From the NCBI RefSeq assembly GCF_024600715.1, contig NZ_CP102332.1, forward strand, positions 5,890,001-5,954,000: a stretch of DNA of 64,000 nt, in the 5' to 3' direction. Under the pieces are notes generated by a model that did no database searches, was not told where the DNA came from, and worked only from the letters and a program-made list of their open reading frames with translations. This DNA is from Streptomyces changanensis. GTDB lineage: Bacteria; Actinomycetota; Actinomycetes; Streptomycetales; Streptomycetaceae. Below are positions 34,726-43,235 of this stretch, piece after piece (position 1 is the stretch's first letter; each line of letters begins with the position of its first letter). The position numbers were made by a program, and so were the translations under genes.

Positions 34726-36166
34726 TAGGGCTTGGTCAGGTCCGTAGTGGGATGGGTATGTCGCGGTGGCAGGTGGGGCAGGCGCCGGTCCAGAGGGCGA
34801 GGAGCGTCTGCAGCTCGCGGACGACCTTGTAGAGGCTCAGACCTGCGCCGCGTCTTTTGGGGCTCGTGCCAGACGTTGCAGCGTGCAGAACGCGTGCGCG
34901 ACGGAGACGAGGGTGACGTGGTGGTGCCAGCCGTTCCAGGTGCGGCCCTCGAAGTGGGCCAGTCCCAGGGCCTGTTTCATCTCGCGGTAGTCGTGCTCGA
35001 TGCGCCAGCGGAGTTTGGCGAGGCGGACCAGTGTGGTCAGAGGCATGCCGGAGGGCAGGTCGGACAGCCAGTACTGCACCGGTTCGCTCTCGCCGGCGGG
35101 CCATTCGGCCAGCAGCCAGCACAGGAGCAGGTCCGGGCCGTCGGCGGTCAGGCGGACCTCGCGTCCGGCGGGCCGGATGCGCAGGGCCACGAAGCGGGAG
35201 TACATCCGCTTGCGGCCCGAGCGGCCGGTGCCGGGCCGGGAGCCCTCCCGCCACTGCACCGGCCTGGCCGCCTTCCGGCCCGCCGCGATGACCAGCTCTT
35301 TCACCGGCCGCGGCTTGTCGGGATACTTCGCCACCGGCGGGCGTCCCGCCCCGGAGTACGGCTCGGCCACCAACGCCGCGTCGGCGCTCTGGGCGGAGAG
35401 CGTGGTGGAGATCCCCACCACATAATTCAGGCCGCGGGTCTGCAGTCCGTGCCGGAACGCGGCGGCGTCGTCGTATCCGGCGTCCGCGACGGCCAGCGGC
35501 ACCTCGAGTCTCCAGGAGCGGGTCTCATCGAACATGTCCAGGGCCAGCTGCCACTTCTCCACGTGCCCGACATCGTCCGGGATACCGCAGGCGGTGCGGC
35601 GGGCGATCTTGTCCGCATGGCCTTCGGCGAGGCGGGATCCCATGACTGGGGCAGAAACAGCCGCCAGTTGACCGCCGCAGAGGCGTGACCGGACGCGAGG
35701 TGGAGCGAGACGCCGACCTGGCAGTTGGTGACCTTGCCCGCGGTTCCGGTGTACTGCCGCGACACACACGCCGAGGCGCTCCCGTCCTTGAGGAACCCCG
35801 TGTCGTCGAAGACCAGGGCCTCGGGCCCGATCGCCTCCTCCATCCGCCAGGCCAGCTGGGCCCGGATGTGTGCCGGGTCCCAGGGGCTGGTGGTGATGAA
35901 GTTGGCCAGCGCCTGCCGATTGCCGTCCTTACCCAGGCGGGCGGCCATCGGCTCGACCGACTTACGCTGCCCGTCGGTCAGCAGCCCGCGCAGATAGACC
36001 TGCCCCCACCGGCGCTGGTCCTTGCGCGCGAACGGCTCGAACACCTCCGCCGCGAACGCCTCCAACTCACCACGCACCGCAGCAATCTCCTCCGGAGTCA
36101 CACACCCTCAACGCCACGCCGGGCCCCAAGGACACGCACCACCCCAGCCGACCTGACCAAGCCCTA
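34726..36166. mobile_element. IS701-family insertion sequence, 1441 bp, CTAG target duplication
   Basis: Both ends carry the inverted repeat TAGGGCTTGGTCAGGTC (34726-34742, and complementary at 36150-36166). The tetranucleotide CTAG flanks each side (34722-34725 and 36167-36170), the duplication typical of IS701 elements. The element encodes one transposase on the minus strand, which is frameshifted. It lies at the start of an HNH nuclease gene. Confidence 0.92.
34837..36101 (-). pseudogene. IS701-family transposase, frameshifted
   Basis: The N-terminal frame starts at 36101 (MTPEEIAAVRGELEAFAAE) and carries the first catalytic Asp in EALVFDDTGFLKDG. The C-terminal frame, ending at 34837, carries the second Asp in VPLAVADAGYDDAAAFR and the late Glu region RWRIEHDYREMKQALGL. 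The two frames cross near 35625-35640 (LPQSWDPAS in one, EGHADKIARRTACGIP in the other). Joined length is about 420 residues, normal for the family. Unless ribosomes shift frame there, the element cannot move by itself. Confidence 0.85.
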
Positions 36167-36170
36167 CTAG

Positions 36171-36813
36171 CCCTGACCCCGCTCGCCGTCCCGGTCTCCG
36201 CCCACGCCGCCCCGCGGCTCCGGCGGCGGCCGCGCAGACGTTCCCGCTCTCCTACGCGATCGGGCAGATCCCGTTCGCGGAGGAGAGCCGGGCCGGGTAC
36301 ACCCGGGACAAGTTCCGCCACTGGAACACCGGTCTCGATCCCGCTGACGGCTGCAACACCCGTGCCGAGGTCCTCCTGGCCGAGGCGAGCGAGGCCCCGT
36401 CGGTCGCGGCGGGCTGCAAGATCGGTGAGGGGGAGTGGCTGTCGTACTACGACGAGCAGGAGGTCACCGATCCAGCGAAGTTGGACATCGACCACATGGT
36501 GCCGCTCGCCGAGGCGTGGGACTCGGGTGCTTCCGCCTGGGATGCGAAGCGGCGTGAGGCGTACGCGAACGACCAGGACGCGGCGACCAGCCTGGTCGCG
36601 GTGACCGCGCGGTCGAACCGTCAGAAGGCGGATCAGGACCCGGCGACGTGGATGCCGCCGGCGCCGGGCGCGACCTGCCGCTACCTGGCAGAGTGGACGG
36701 CGACCAAGCTCCGCTGGGGCCTGGCCGCCGACCAGCGCGAGATCGACGCCATCAACGTCTACGCCGGCGGCCCGTGCGAGACGACCGTCGTTCACTACAT
36801 CCCGGCCCCGTAA
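36171..36813 (+). pseudogene. secreted HNH endonuclease, 5' end destroyed by IS701 insertion
   Basis: The last 180 or so residues are intact: TFPLSYAIGQIPFAEESRAG, then LDIDHMVPLAEAWDSG (the HNH His pair), then ANDQDAATSLVAVTARSNRQ, ending VHYIPAP. This is the Streptomyces exported HNH nuclease family. The remaining piece of signal peptide (LALTPLAVPVSAHAAP) begins right at the CTAG duplication and is one frame off from the mature part. No start codon remains, so the gene is dead unless read from inside the IS. Confidence 0.75.
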
Positions 36814-37015
36814 CCGTCCGCAGCCGCGGGACCACACGCCACAGGCGAGGTGGGGCCAGGGCAATGCCCCTCCTTGCCTCAGGCGGACTCCGTCACGGCC
36901 GCGTCCCATCTGTCGTTCGTCCGGGTCATCACCGGCCCGGAGCGCCGGCTCAGCGGGTGTTGCCCGCTACGGTGATCGTGGGTGGTGAGCCGACTGGTCG
37001 TTGGTGCACTCCCTG

Positions 37016-37047
37016 TGTGCCCCCGCATCTCTCGGTGCGGGGGCACA
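37016..37047. terminator. hairpin terminator
   Basis: TGTGCCCCCGC (37016-37026) pairs with GCGGGGGCACA (37037-37047) over a 10-nt loop, about 200 bp after the HNH stop. Confidence 0.7.
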
Positions 37048-37086
37048 GCGCGTTTCTCACCCGTGCCCCGGCTCGTTGGGCGGGAC

Positions 37087-37308
37087 GTGACCCTCTTTGC
37101 TCTCGACCGTGCCGCGTTCGTTCAGGCCCGCTGCTTGGTGTGCTGGCGTACGGGCCCGGTCGCCCGGCATACCCCTGCGGACACCCTGCGCGACGCGGCC
37201 CGTGAGCACCTGACCCAGGCCCACCCAGGCACGCCCGACGACGCATTCGAGGTGGAGCCCGTCCGCGCCGTCATGGGATGGGACGGTTTCGAGCCCTCGC
37301 ACGAGTGA
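37087..37308 (+). CDS. small hypothetical protein
   Basis: This 73-residue frame (start GTG 37087; the frame is open back to 36982, but the upstream part runs through the terminator) shows consistent coding bias. It carries a CLVCW pair of cysteines and a HLTQAH pair of histidines, which could form a small zinc site. The ending is WDGFEPSHE. I do not recognise the family. It precedes the 3' end of the cupin remnant on the other strand. Confidence 0.45.
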   Translation: MTLFALDRAAFVQARCLVCWRTGPVARHTPADTLRDAAREHLTQAHPGTPDDAFEVEPVRAVMGWDGFEPSHE

Positions 37309-37313
37309 GCGAA

Positions 37314-37445
37314 TCACTTCGTCGCCCCGTGGGGGTACAGGACGAGCAGGCGGCAGCCGGTCTGGGACTGCGGCCAGTGCACGCTGCCTTCCTGTGCCGT
37401 GATCAGCGTCCCGGGGCCGTGGACGCGCTCACCGTATGCGCGCCC
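37314..37445 (-). pseudogene. C-terminal fragment of a cupin protein
   Basis: The minus-strand frame reads AYGERVHGPGTLITAQEGSV then HWPQSQTGCRLLVLYPHG and stops at 37314. This matches the last strands of a ChrR-type cupin. Nothing upstream on the minus strand (37446-37530) continues it; the SulP gene ends there. Confidence 0.5.
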
Positions 37446-37532
37446 TCAGCGCCAAAGCGTTCCCCGGTACCGCGGTGATATCGGACAGACAGGCATGCTG
37501 TCGAGACCATCCACTTGTTCCGGCATTGCTGT

Positions 37533-39062
37533 TCAGCCGAGGTTGCGCACGCGGCCACTCGACGACGAATCCGGGCCGACCGCGCCGTCGTCCGCGCGGG
37601 CGGGAGCATGGGTGGTCGTGACCTTCACCGGTTCGGTGTCGGGTGCGCTGTGCCGCTGGGCCCAGTTCTCCAGGGCCGTGCGGCAGGCGTGGTCGAGGTG
37701 GTGCAGCCCGGACAGGTCCACCTCGATCGGGTGGTCCCGCGGAAGGGCCTCCAGGTTGTCGAGTATCTTCGGCAGCCGCAGGAACGTCGCGTTGCCCGAC
37801 AGGTAGACCTGGATCGGCCCGGCGCCCTTGTCTATGACCTCCGTCTTCAGGTGCGACGCCTCCCAGGCAGTTTTGACCACCGCCAGGGCCAGCCCGATGA
37901 GCACACCCTCGAACATGTTCACGACGACGATCGACACGGCCGTGACCACCAGGATCAGCGCCTCGCCCCTGTGGCTTCGCCACAGCCCGGCGACCTGGCG
38001 GAACGGGATTAGCTTCCAGCCCGCGTGCACCAGGATGCCGGCGAGCGCGGGCAGCGGGATCAGCGCCAGCGCGGAGGGCAGCGCGGCGGCGAACAGCAGC
38101 AGCCACACGCCGTGCAGCACACGGGACGCCTTGGTCTTCGCGCCCGCGCTGACGTTGGCGGAACTGCGCACGATCACCGCGGTCATCGGCAGCGCGCCGA
38201 GCAGACCGCACACCGTGTTGCCACCGCCCTGAGCGATCATCTCCTTGTCGTACTGGGTGCGCGGAGCGTCGTGCATCCGGTCCACCGCGGCCGCGCTGAA
38301 CAGCGACTCGGCGGAGGCGATCAACGCGAACGCGATGATCGTGCCCCAGATGGCCGGGCCGGCGAGTTCACCGAAGGCGTCGAGGCCGGGCGGCTGGATG
38401 ACGCCGAGCAGACCCTCCACCTCGACGGTGGCGACCGGCAGGCCGAAGGCGAGCGAGACGACTGTGGCCAGCAGTACCGCGGCGAGGGCGCCGGGCACGG
38501 TCTGCGCCTTCTTCGGCGTCTTCTTCCACAGCACGATGACGGCGATGGTGCCCGCGCCGATCGCGAGCGAGGCGAGCGCCTTGGTGCTGCCGAGCGCATC
38601 GGCGAACGCCCCGGGCAGGCCGACGATCTTGCCGATGCCGGCCTCCGGGGCCTTCATGCCTGCCGCCGCGTAGATCTGCCCTGCGATGATCACCAGGCCG
38701 ATGCCGCAGAGCATGCCTTCGACGACGGAGACGGATATCGCCCGGAACCAGCGGCCGATCCTGAGGAAGCCCATGGCGAGCTGGAGCAGTCCGGCCATCA
38801 GTACGATCACGCCGAGCGCGGATACTCCGAACTCGCTGACCGCTTCGAAGACCAGGACGGTCAGGCCCGCGGCCGGCCCCGAAACCTGAAGACTGCTGCC
38901 GGGCAGAAGGCCGGTGACCAGGCCGCCCACGATGCCGGTGACCAGGCCCAGCTCCGCGGGGACTCCGGAGGCGACCGCCACGCCGACGCACAGCGGCACG
39001 GCGACCAGGAAGACGACGATGGAGGCGGCGAAGTCCTGCCGCAGGTGAGGGAACTTCGACAT
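37533..39062 (-). CDS. SulP-family anion (bicarbonate/sulfate) transporter
   Basis: This 509-residue inner-membrane protein starts at ATG 39062 (MSKFPHLRQDFAASIVVFLV). It has about 10-12 spans and the SulP hallmarks GVASGVPAELGLVTGIVGGL-like N-terminal spans and SAESLFSAAAVDRMH. A short cytoplasmic STAS-like region follows (residues about 400-490: VYLSGNATFLRLPKILDNLE, EVDLSGLHHLDHACRTAL). It lies 14 bp downstream of a beta-carbonic anhydrase gene on the same strand. That pairing is well known for bicarbonate uptake or for supply of bicarbonate to the enzyme, so bicarbonate is the likeliest substrate. Confidence 0.92.
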   Translation of the reverse strand: MSKFPHLRQDFAASIVVFLVAVPLCVGVAVASGVPAELGLVTGIVGGLVTGLLPGSSLQVSGPAAGLTVLVFEAVSEFGVSALGVIVLMAGLLQLAMGFLRIGRWFRAISVSVVEGMLCGIGLVIIAGQIYAAAGMKAPEAGIGKIVGLPGAFADALGSTKALASLAIGAGTIAVIVLWKKTPKKAQTVPGALAAVLLATVVSLAFGLPVATVEVEGLLGVIQPPGLDAFGELAGPAIWGTIIAFALIASAESLFSAAAVDRMHDAPRTQYDKEMIAQGGGNTVCGLLGALPMTAVIVRSSANVSAGAKTKASRVLHGVWLLLFAAALPSALALIPLPALAGILVHAGWKLIPFRQVAGLWRSHRGEALILVVTAVSIVVVNMFEGVLIGLALAVVKTAWEASHLKTEVIDKGAGPIQVYLSGNATFLRLPKILDNLEALPRDHPIEVDLSGLHHLDHACRTALENWAQRHSAPDTEPVKVTTTHAPARADDGAVGPDSSSSGRVRNLG

Positions 39063-39076
39063 CGCAGTCAGTCCCT

Positions 39077-39658
39077 TCACAGCGCCTCGAACGTGTCGGA
39101 CTCCGCACGGTGTGCGCGTACGGCCCCGGTATGCACCTCGTAGTACCAGCCGTGCAGCTGGAGTTGGTCCGCCTGCAGGCGCTGCTCGACACACGGGTAT
39201 GAGCGCAGCCGCAGCAACTGTGTCAGGACGTGGTTCTGCACGGCCTCGGCGACCGTCGGGTCGGCGGGGTCGGAGCACTTGGGTTCGTCGGCGGCGTGCG
39301 TGAGCCAGTCACGCACGGCGGGTACGGCGCTCAGGTCGTCGCCGCGCACCAGCGCGCCGACGGCGCCGCAGTGGGAGTGGCCGCAGACCACGATGTGCTG
39401 GACGCCGAGCACTTCGACGGCGTACTCGATGGTGGCCGCCTCGCCGGTGGGGTGCTCGGAGGCGTACGGCGGGACGATGTTGCCCGCGGTGCGCAGCTCG
39501 AAGAGCTGGCCGGGGCGGGCGCCGGTGATCAGGGCCGGGACCACCCGGGAGTCGGCGCAGGTGATGAACAGGACTTCTGGCGTCTGGCCTTGGGCGAGGC
39601 CGGCGAACTTCTCAGGGCGCTGCCCGAACGTGCGGGCGTTGTCGATGAGGGGTTGCAT
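39077..39658 (-). CDS. beta-carbonic anhydrase
   Basis: This 193-residue enzyme interconverts CO2 and bicarbonate. The zinc ligands are visible: Cys34 and the Asp36/Arg38 dyad in CADSR, His94 and Cys97 in HSHCGA. The start ATG 39658 has AGGAGGA at a good distance; the open frame extends further upstream into a decayed gene but without family sequence. It is the first gene of a unit with the SulP transporter. About 570 bp upstream lies a promoter with a LacI-type operator left behind by a lost gene, which may now read into this unit. Confidence 0.93.
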   Translation of the reverse strand: MQPLIDNARTFGQRPEKFAGLAQGQTPEVLFITCADSRVVPALITGARPGQLFELRTAGNIVPPYASEHPTGEAATIEYAVEVLGVQHIVVCGHSHCGAVGALVRGDDLSAVPAVRDWLTHAADEPKCSDPADPTVAEAVQNHVLTQLLRLRSYPCVEQRLQADQLQLHGWYYEVHTGAVRAHRAESDTFEAL

Positions 39659-39949
39659 GTGTGGTGACTCCTCCTGGCGCGCCGTGGGGGGCGCGTCGGG
39701 CTGACGGGAGCGGGGGCGGACGCCGCTCGGCGGCGGGACCCGGAGGCGGCCGGTGTGCGGGCCACGCCGGGGCGCGGCGGATGCAGGTGCGGGCCACCCC
39801 CTCTCCTCTTGGTACGCACGCCGAACTTCGCCAAGGAAAGCCAAAGGGAAGGTCAATGAAGGGTAATGGTGCAGGTGGGGCCGGGCTGTGAAGAGTTTTT
39901 GAACTGGCGGTGTTTCCGACGGAAAACAACTAGAAGTCGACCGAAAACC

Positions 39950-40225
39950 GCCCCGGGGCCAAAGGGGCGCGATGCGTCGGCGGAGCGCGCGGCTGAGAGT
40001 TCGTCGTCTTCCTTGGAGGAGGCGGTGGCGGGCTTGCCCTGGGAGAGCAGCGCGTCGGCGGCCCACGCCTGGGTCGGCGCAGCGGTGACGCTGAGTGAAG
40101 AGGCGAGGGGTGATCACCACGTCGACGACGCCGCAGCGGCCGGTTCCGCGGGACACCGACGTCGGGGTACGACGGCCGGGTCCGCGCGGCACCGGGACCG
40201 CTGGGGATATGCCGACTGCGGGCAT
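39950..40225 (-). pseudogene. 5' remnant of a GH55/CBM32-type secreted protein gene
   Basis: The minus strand starts MPAVGISPAVP (compare MPVGIPVATP of the 9863 gene), behind AAGGAGCC-like RBS sequence shared with that gene. The second half of the signal peptide (LASSLSVTAAPTQAWA) and the CBM32 start (ALLSQGKPATASS) are one frame off, implying a single-base indel near 40105. Similarity ends about 40 residues into the CBM32. The rest of the gene is gone, and the carbonic anhydrase gene follows 290 bp on. Confidence 0.85.
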
Positions 40226-40253
40226 GCGGAGGGCTCCTTGAATGAGACCGCAA

Positions 40254-40271
40254 CGGGAGAGCGCTCTCCCG
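40254..40271. promoter_or_regulatory. LacI-family operator, perfect 18-bp palindrome
   Basis: CGGGAGAGCGCTCTCCCG is the longest perfect copy of the palindrome in the window. It lies 29 bp upstream of the remnant start codon, as at 9822. It is intact although its gene has decayed. Confidence 0.85.
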
Positions 40272-40272
40272 A

Positions 40273-40345
40273 ACCCTGCCCGCCGCGACAGCCACGGTCA
40301 AGGATCCTCACAGGACTTTTCTTTGGACTTCTATTAAGTACTTGG
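40273..40345 (-). promoter_or_regulatory. retained promoter of the decayed gene
   Basis: On the minus strand TTGACC (40301-40296), a 17-bp spacer and CAGGGT (40278-40273) match the promoter of the 9863 gene. The upstream blocks CTTAAT and AAAGAAAAGT also match. Identity of promoter, operator and leader over more than 100 bp shows the two genes were paralogues. Confidence 0.7.
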
Positions 40346-40577
40346 CGCTGTCGGGAACCTTGAAAGCTCCTGCCTCCCAGGTGGTCGTCGGGCTGAAACG
40401 GTGGTGCCCTGTAGCAGTCGCGTGGGACGGTGCGTTGCTTGTCGAACCTGCCCTCAGCGAGATCTGGGGCAAGGTGTCGGCCCTCACCTTGAGAACGATC
40501 AAGCCAGCCTGCGGGTGGGTGGCGACACGCCAGGACCGGGGCTCGGGAATGTGCTGCCAGTCGAGAAACCCCTGAAG
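40346..40577 (-). other. coding-like fragment of unknown origin
   Basis: On the minus strand an open frame reads GFLDWQHIPEPRSWRVATHP, then LIVLKVRADTLPQISLRAG and TTTWEAGAFKVPDSAKYL with plausible protein composition. It is bounded by the IS3 element on one side and by the conserved promoter block on the other. It looks like the end of a truncated gene; I do not recognise it. Confidence 0.3.
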
Positions 40578-40646
40578 AACTGAGGCGACCCCGGTTGTGT
40601 GGACACGCTGACAATGGATCTTGCAGATCCGAGGAAGGGTGTCCTG

Positions 40647-40970
40647 GTGGGACGGAAGTCTCCGTATCCGGTGGAGTTCAGGAACGATGCCGCCGCGCTG
40701 TACCGCGCGGCGGGCGGGAAGCGTACGTATGCGGCGGTCGTGGCGGACGTCGGCGTGACCGGCGAGACGCTGCGGAGCTGGGTGCGCCAGGCCGACGAGC
40801 ACGCGGGCCGGGATCACGGCCGCGAGGACCAGACCGAGCAGAGCCGGGATGAGGAACTGGCCCGGCTGCGCGCGGAGAACGGCCGGCTGCGCAAAGAGGA
40901 GAAGGAGTGGGAACTCGAGCGGGAGATCCTGCGTCGGGCGGCGGCCTCTTTCGCGAAGGAGATGAAGTGA
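40647..40970 (+). CDS. IS3-family transposase OrfA
   Basis: This 107-residue DNA-binding subunit starts at GTG 40647 (GAGGAAGG upstream). It has the IS3 helix-turn-helix (YPVEFRNDAAALYRAAGGKR, then ETLRSWVRQAD) and a C-terminal leucine-zipper-like coiled coil (ELARLRAENGRLRKEEKEWE). Its stop overlaps the orfB start (GTGA), the usual arrangement for frameshift-produced OrfAB. Confidence 0.85.
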   Translation: MGRKSPYPVEFRNDAAALYRAAGGKRTYAAVVADVGVTGETLRSWVRQADEHAGRDHGREDQTEQSRDEELARLRAENGRLRKEEKEWELEREILRRAAASFAKEMK

Positions 40971-42080
40971 AGACCCGCCGCTGGGACTTCGTCTCCGCCC
41001 ACGCCTCATTCTTCGGCGTCCAGCGGATATGCCGGGTTCTTCAGGTCTCGCGCTCGGGCTACTACCGGTGGCTTGCCGGCGCGAAGGCCCGCGAGGTCCG
41101 GCAGGCTGCCGAGGATGCCCTGGTCGCGGAGATCCGCGAGGTCCATACCGTGCACAAGGGCACCTATGGGGTCCGCCGCGTCCACGCCGAACTGCGCGGC
41201 TTCGGGCACACCGTCAACCGCAAGCGCGTCGAGCGCCTGATGCGCAAGCACCGGCTCGAGGGCCGCCACCTGTGGCTTTATCGACGTCACACGACAGCGG
41301 TTGTCGACGGCCTCGGGAGGCACTCACCGCGCCCAGATCTCGATGTCGACGAGAATGGAAGGCACCTGCCGGCACTCGGCAACGGCGGGACGAGGGCCGT
41401 AACCTGCGCCCGTAGCCAGCGTTTTCGTCCCGGGCCTCGGACGCAGCACACGGCGTCTTGCCGGTCGGCACCGAGCTGCTGCCCGAAGCCATCGGCATCT
41501 AGCACGGGCAGCGCCTCCCGAACCGCCCGAGAAACGCTGCTCATCGGCATCGACAGAACCAGCCGGGCATTTGGACGAGAAGTGGTGCGGCGACATCACA
41601 TACGTGCGGGTCGGCGGCGCGTGGATGTATCTCGCCTGTGTCCTGGACATCTGCTCACGCCGGGTGCTCGGCTACTTGATGGCCTCACACATGCGGGCCG
41701 AGCTGGTCATCGACGCGCTGAAAATGGCAGTCACGGCTCGCGGCGGCAACGTCGGCGGAGTGATTTTCCACGCGGACAGGGGCGCCCAGTACACATCGGC
41801 CGCGTTCGCGCAGGTCTGCGAGGGTTTCGGGATCCACCGGAGCATGGGTCGGGTCGGCTCGAGCTATGACAACGCCCTCGCCGAGTCGTTCTGGCAGGGG
41901 TTCAAGAGGGAGACGATGCACCGGAGGTTGTTCTCCACGATGCTTCAGGCGAGGCTGGAAATCTTCCAGTGGCTCACCTACTACAACGCCCGCAGGCGCC
42001 ACAGTGCTCTCAACTACCTCTCACCCGTGGAGTTCGAACAGCAGCATCTGCGAGCAGTTAAACTCTCAGTCGCGGCATGA
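40967..42080 (+). pseudogene. IS3-family transposase OrfB, interrupted
   Basis: The N-terminal part (GVQRICRVLQVSRSGYYRWL, then KGTYGVRRVHAELR) runs from 40967 to about 41298. The rve integrase core resumes at about 41571: DEKWCGDITYV (first D), VIFHADRGAQYTS (second D) and SSYDNALAESFWQGFKRE (E), ending at 42080 with RRRHSALNYLSPVEFE. A 262-bp insert separates the two parts and introduces a frame change and stops, so the enzyme is inactive. Confidence 0.85.
41299..41560. mobile_element. small insertion inside IS3 orfB, possible MITE or IS remnant
   Basis: The insert is bounded by an imperfect inverted repeat: GGTTGTCGACGGCC at 41299-41312 against GGTTCTGTCGATGCC read inward from 41560. It carries no complete gene; on its minus strand a frame begins MSSVSRAVREALPVLDADGF but fits no family that I can name. 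The boundaries are inferred from where IS3 homology stops and resumes. Confidence 0.5.
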
Positions 42081-42237
42081 GCCCCTGTGTCCACACTCCG
42101 GGGGACGCCTCAACCGGAACCGACTCCTATCGCCTCGCCAGGACACGGGCACGAGCGGAAAAGCCTGCCATGACCAGCTGATTGCTGGAGGGCGGCCGCG
42201 GCCCGATAGCGCCCTGAGCCGAGGTTAAGGTCGGCGG

Positions 42238-43227
42238 ATGCGCCAGTTCATGGAGACTGAAGCTTTGTCGGGGATCGTGCGTGAGGCACTGGGGGCGGGG
42301 GTCCATGTTGTCGGAATGGACCGGTTGCGAGGCGGGAGCAAGAAGGGGGTCTACCGAGTTCATGTAGACGGGCCGCGTGCAGCAAGTGTGATCGTCTACA
42401 GTTGGGCCGAGGCCGAAAACTTTTGGTCAGCTGCGGAAGGCATCAATGCGGCCCACCCGTTCGCTCCTGCATCCGGGCTGGTCCCTTTTCTAGCCGCTCA
42501 GCGGAGGCTGGCCCGTCTCGGGGTCCGGGTTCCAGAAGTACTCCTGACTGACGACAGCCGACGGTGCTACCCGGCGGATGTGGCGGTGGTCGAAGACGTT
42601 GCAGGCGGCACTCTGGAAACGCTCCTGGAGACGGAACCCGCACGTGCGCCAGATGCCTTGAGCGAGCTGGCAGCAATGCTCGACGTGATGTACCAGCAGC
42701 ACAGTCAGCAGTACGGCAGAGTGGACGTGCTTGAACGGGGCGACAAGGCAAGTGGCGTTTCGTGCGAGCAGCTGGTGCTTGAGTGTGCCCTCGGGGATCT
42801 CGCCGAGGCGACGGAGCGCGACCGGAGGATCCGGCCAGCCTCGGTCCTCTTGCACGATCGCCTGCAGGAGCTGGCCGCACGGGTTTCGCCGCGTAGCAGA
42901 CACGGACTGATTCACGGCGAACTCGGGCCCGACCACGTCTTGGTCGATGCCTCCGGCCACCCCGTCCTCATCGACATCGAGGGCCTGATGTTCTTCGATG
43001 TCGAGTGGGAGCACGTCTTCCTTCAGCTTCGCTTCGGCGAGCACTACCCAGCCTTGTCACGCCCCGGACTCGATCCCGCACGGCTCGACCTCTTCATGCT
43101 CGCGATGTGCCTCTCACTGGTGGCCGGCCCCCTACGCCTCCTCGACGGCGACTTCCCCCACCGCGCACTGATGCAGAGGATCGCTGAGCACAACGCGCAT
43201 GAGGCGCTGGCCCTTCTGGTTCAGTGA
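42238..43227 (+). CDS. phosphotransferase-fold protein (APH-like), with altered catalytic motif
   Basis: This 329-residue protein starts at ATG 42238. N-lobe: MDRLRGGSKKGVYRVHVDG. C-lobe: the Brenner motif region reads LIHGELGPDHVLVD, where the usual catalytic HGD...N is HGE...H. The metal-binding region reads VLIDIEGLMFFDVEWEHV. The same variant is common in a Streptomyces phosphotransferase family, so activity is not excluded. The substrate is unknown. A decayed paralogue lies at 19410-19740. The gene sits between two IS remnants (IS3 element upstream, IS5 fragment downstream), which suggests it moved here. Confidence 0.8.
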   Translation: MRQFMETEALSGIVREALGAGVHVVGMDRLRGGSKKGVYRVHVDGPRAASVIVYSWAEAENFWSAAEGINAAHPFAPASGLVPFLAAQRRLARLGVRVPEVLLTDDSRRCYPADVAVVEDVAGGTLETLLETEPARAPDALSELAAMLDVMYQQHSQQYGRVDVLERGDKASGVSCEQLVLECALGDLAEATERDRRIRPASVLLHDRLQELAARVSPRSRHGLIHGELGPDHVLVDASGHPVLIDIEGLMFFDVEWEHVFLQLRFGEHYPALSRPGLDPARLDLFMLAMCLSLVAGPLRLLDGDFPHRALMQRIAEHNAHEALALLVQ

Positions 43228-43235
43228 GCCTCTTT

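Larger units (their letters stand above)
40581..42113 (+). mobile_element. IS3-family insertion sequence, itself interrupted
   Basis: The ends TGAGGCGACCCCGGTTGTGT... (40581) and its imperfect complement at 42087-42113 (TGAGGCGTCCCCCGGAGTGT... read inward) form a 27-bp terminal inverted repeat ending GTGTGGACAC. Inside are overlapping orfA and orfB. The element is about 260 bp longer than normal because of an internal insertion at 41299-41560. A clear target duplication was not found. Confidence 0.85.

Noticed and set aside
34506..36813. In-frame fusion of SDR tail and HNH nuclease as one original gene
   Set aside because: The SDR and HNH families are unrelated and the HNH signal peptide begins at the junction; a deletion scar is a better explanation.
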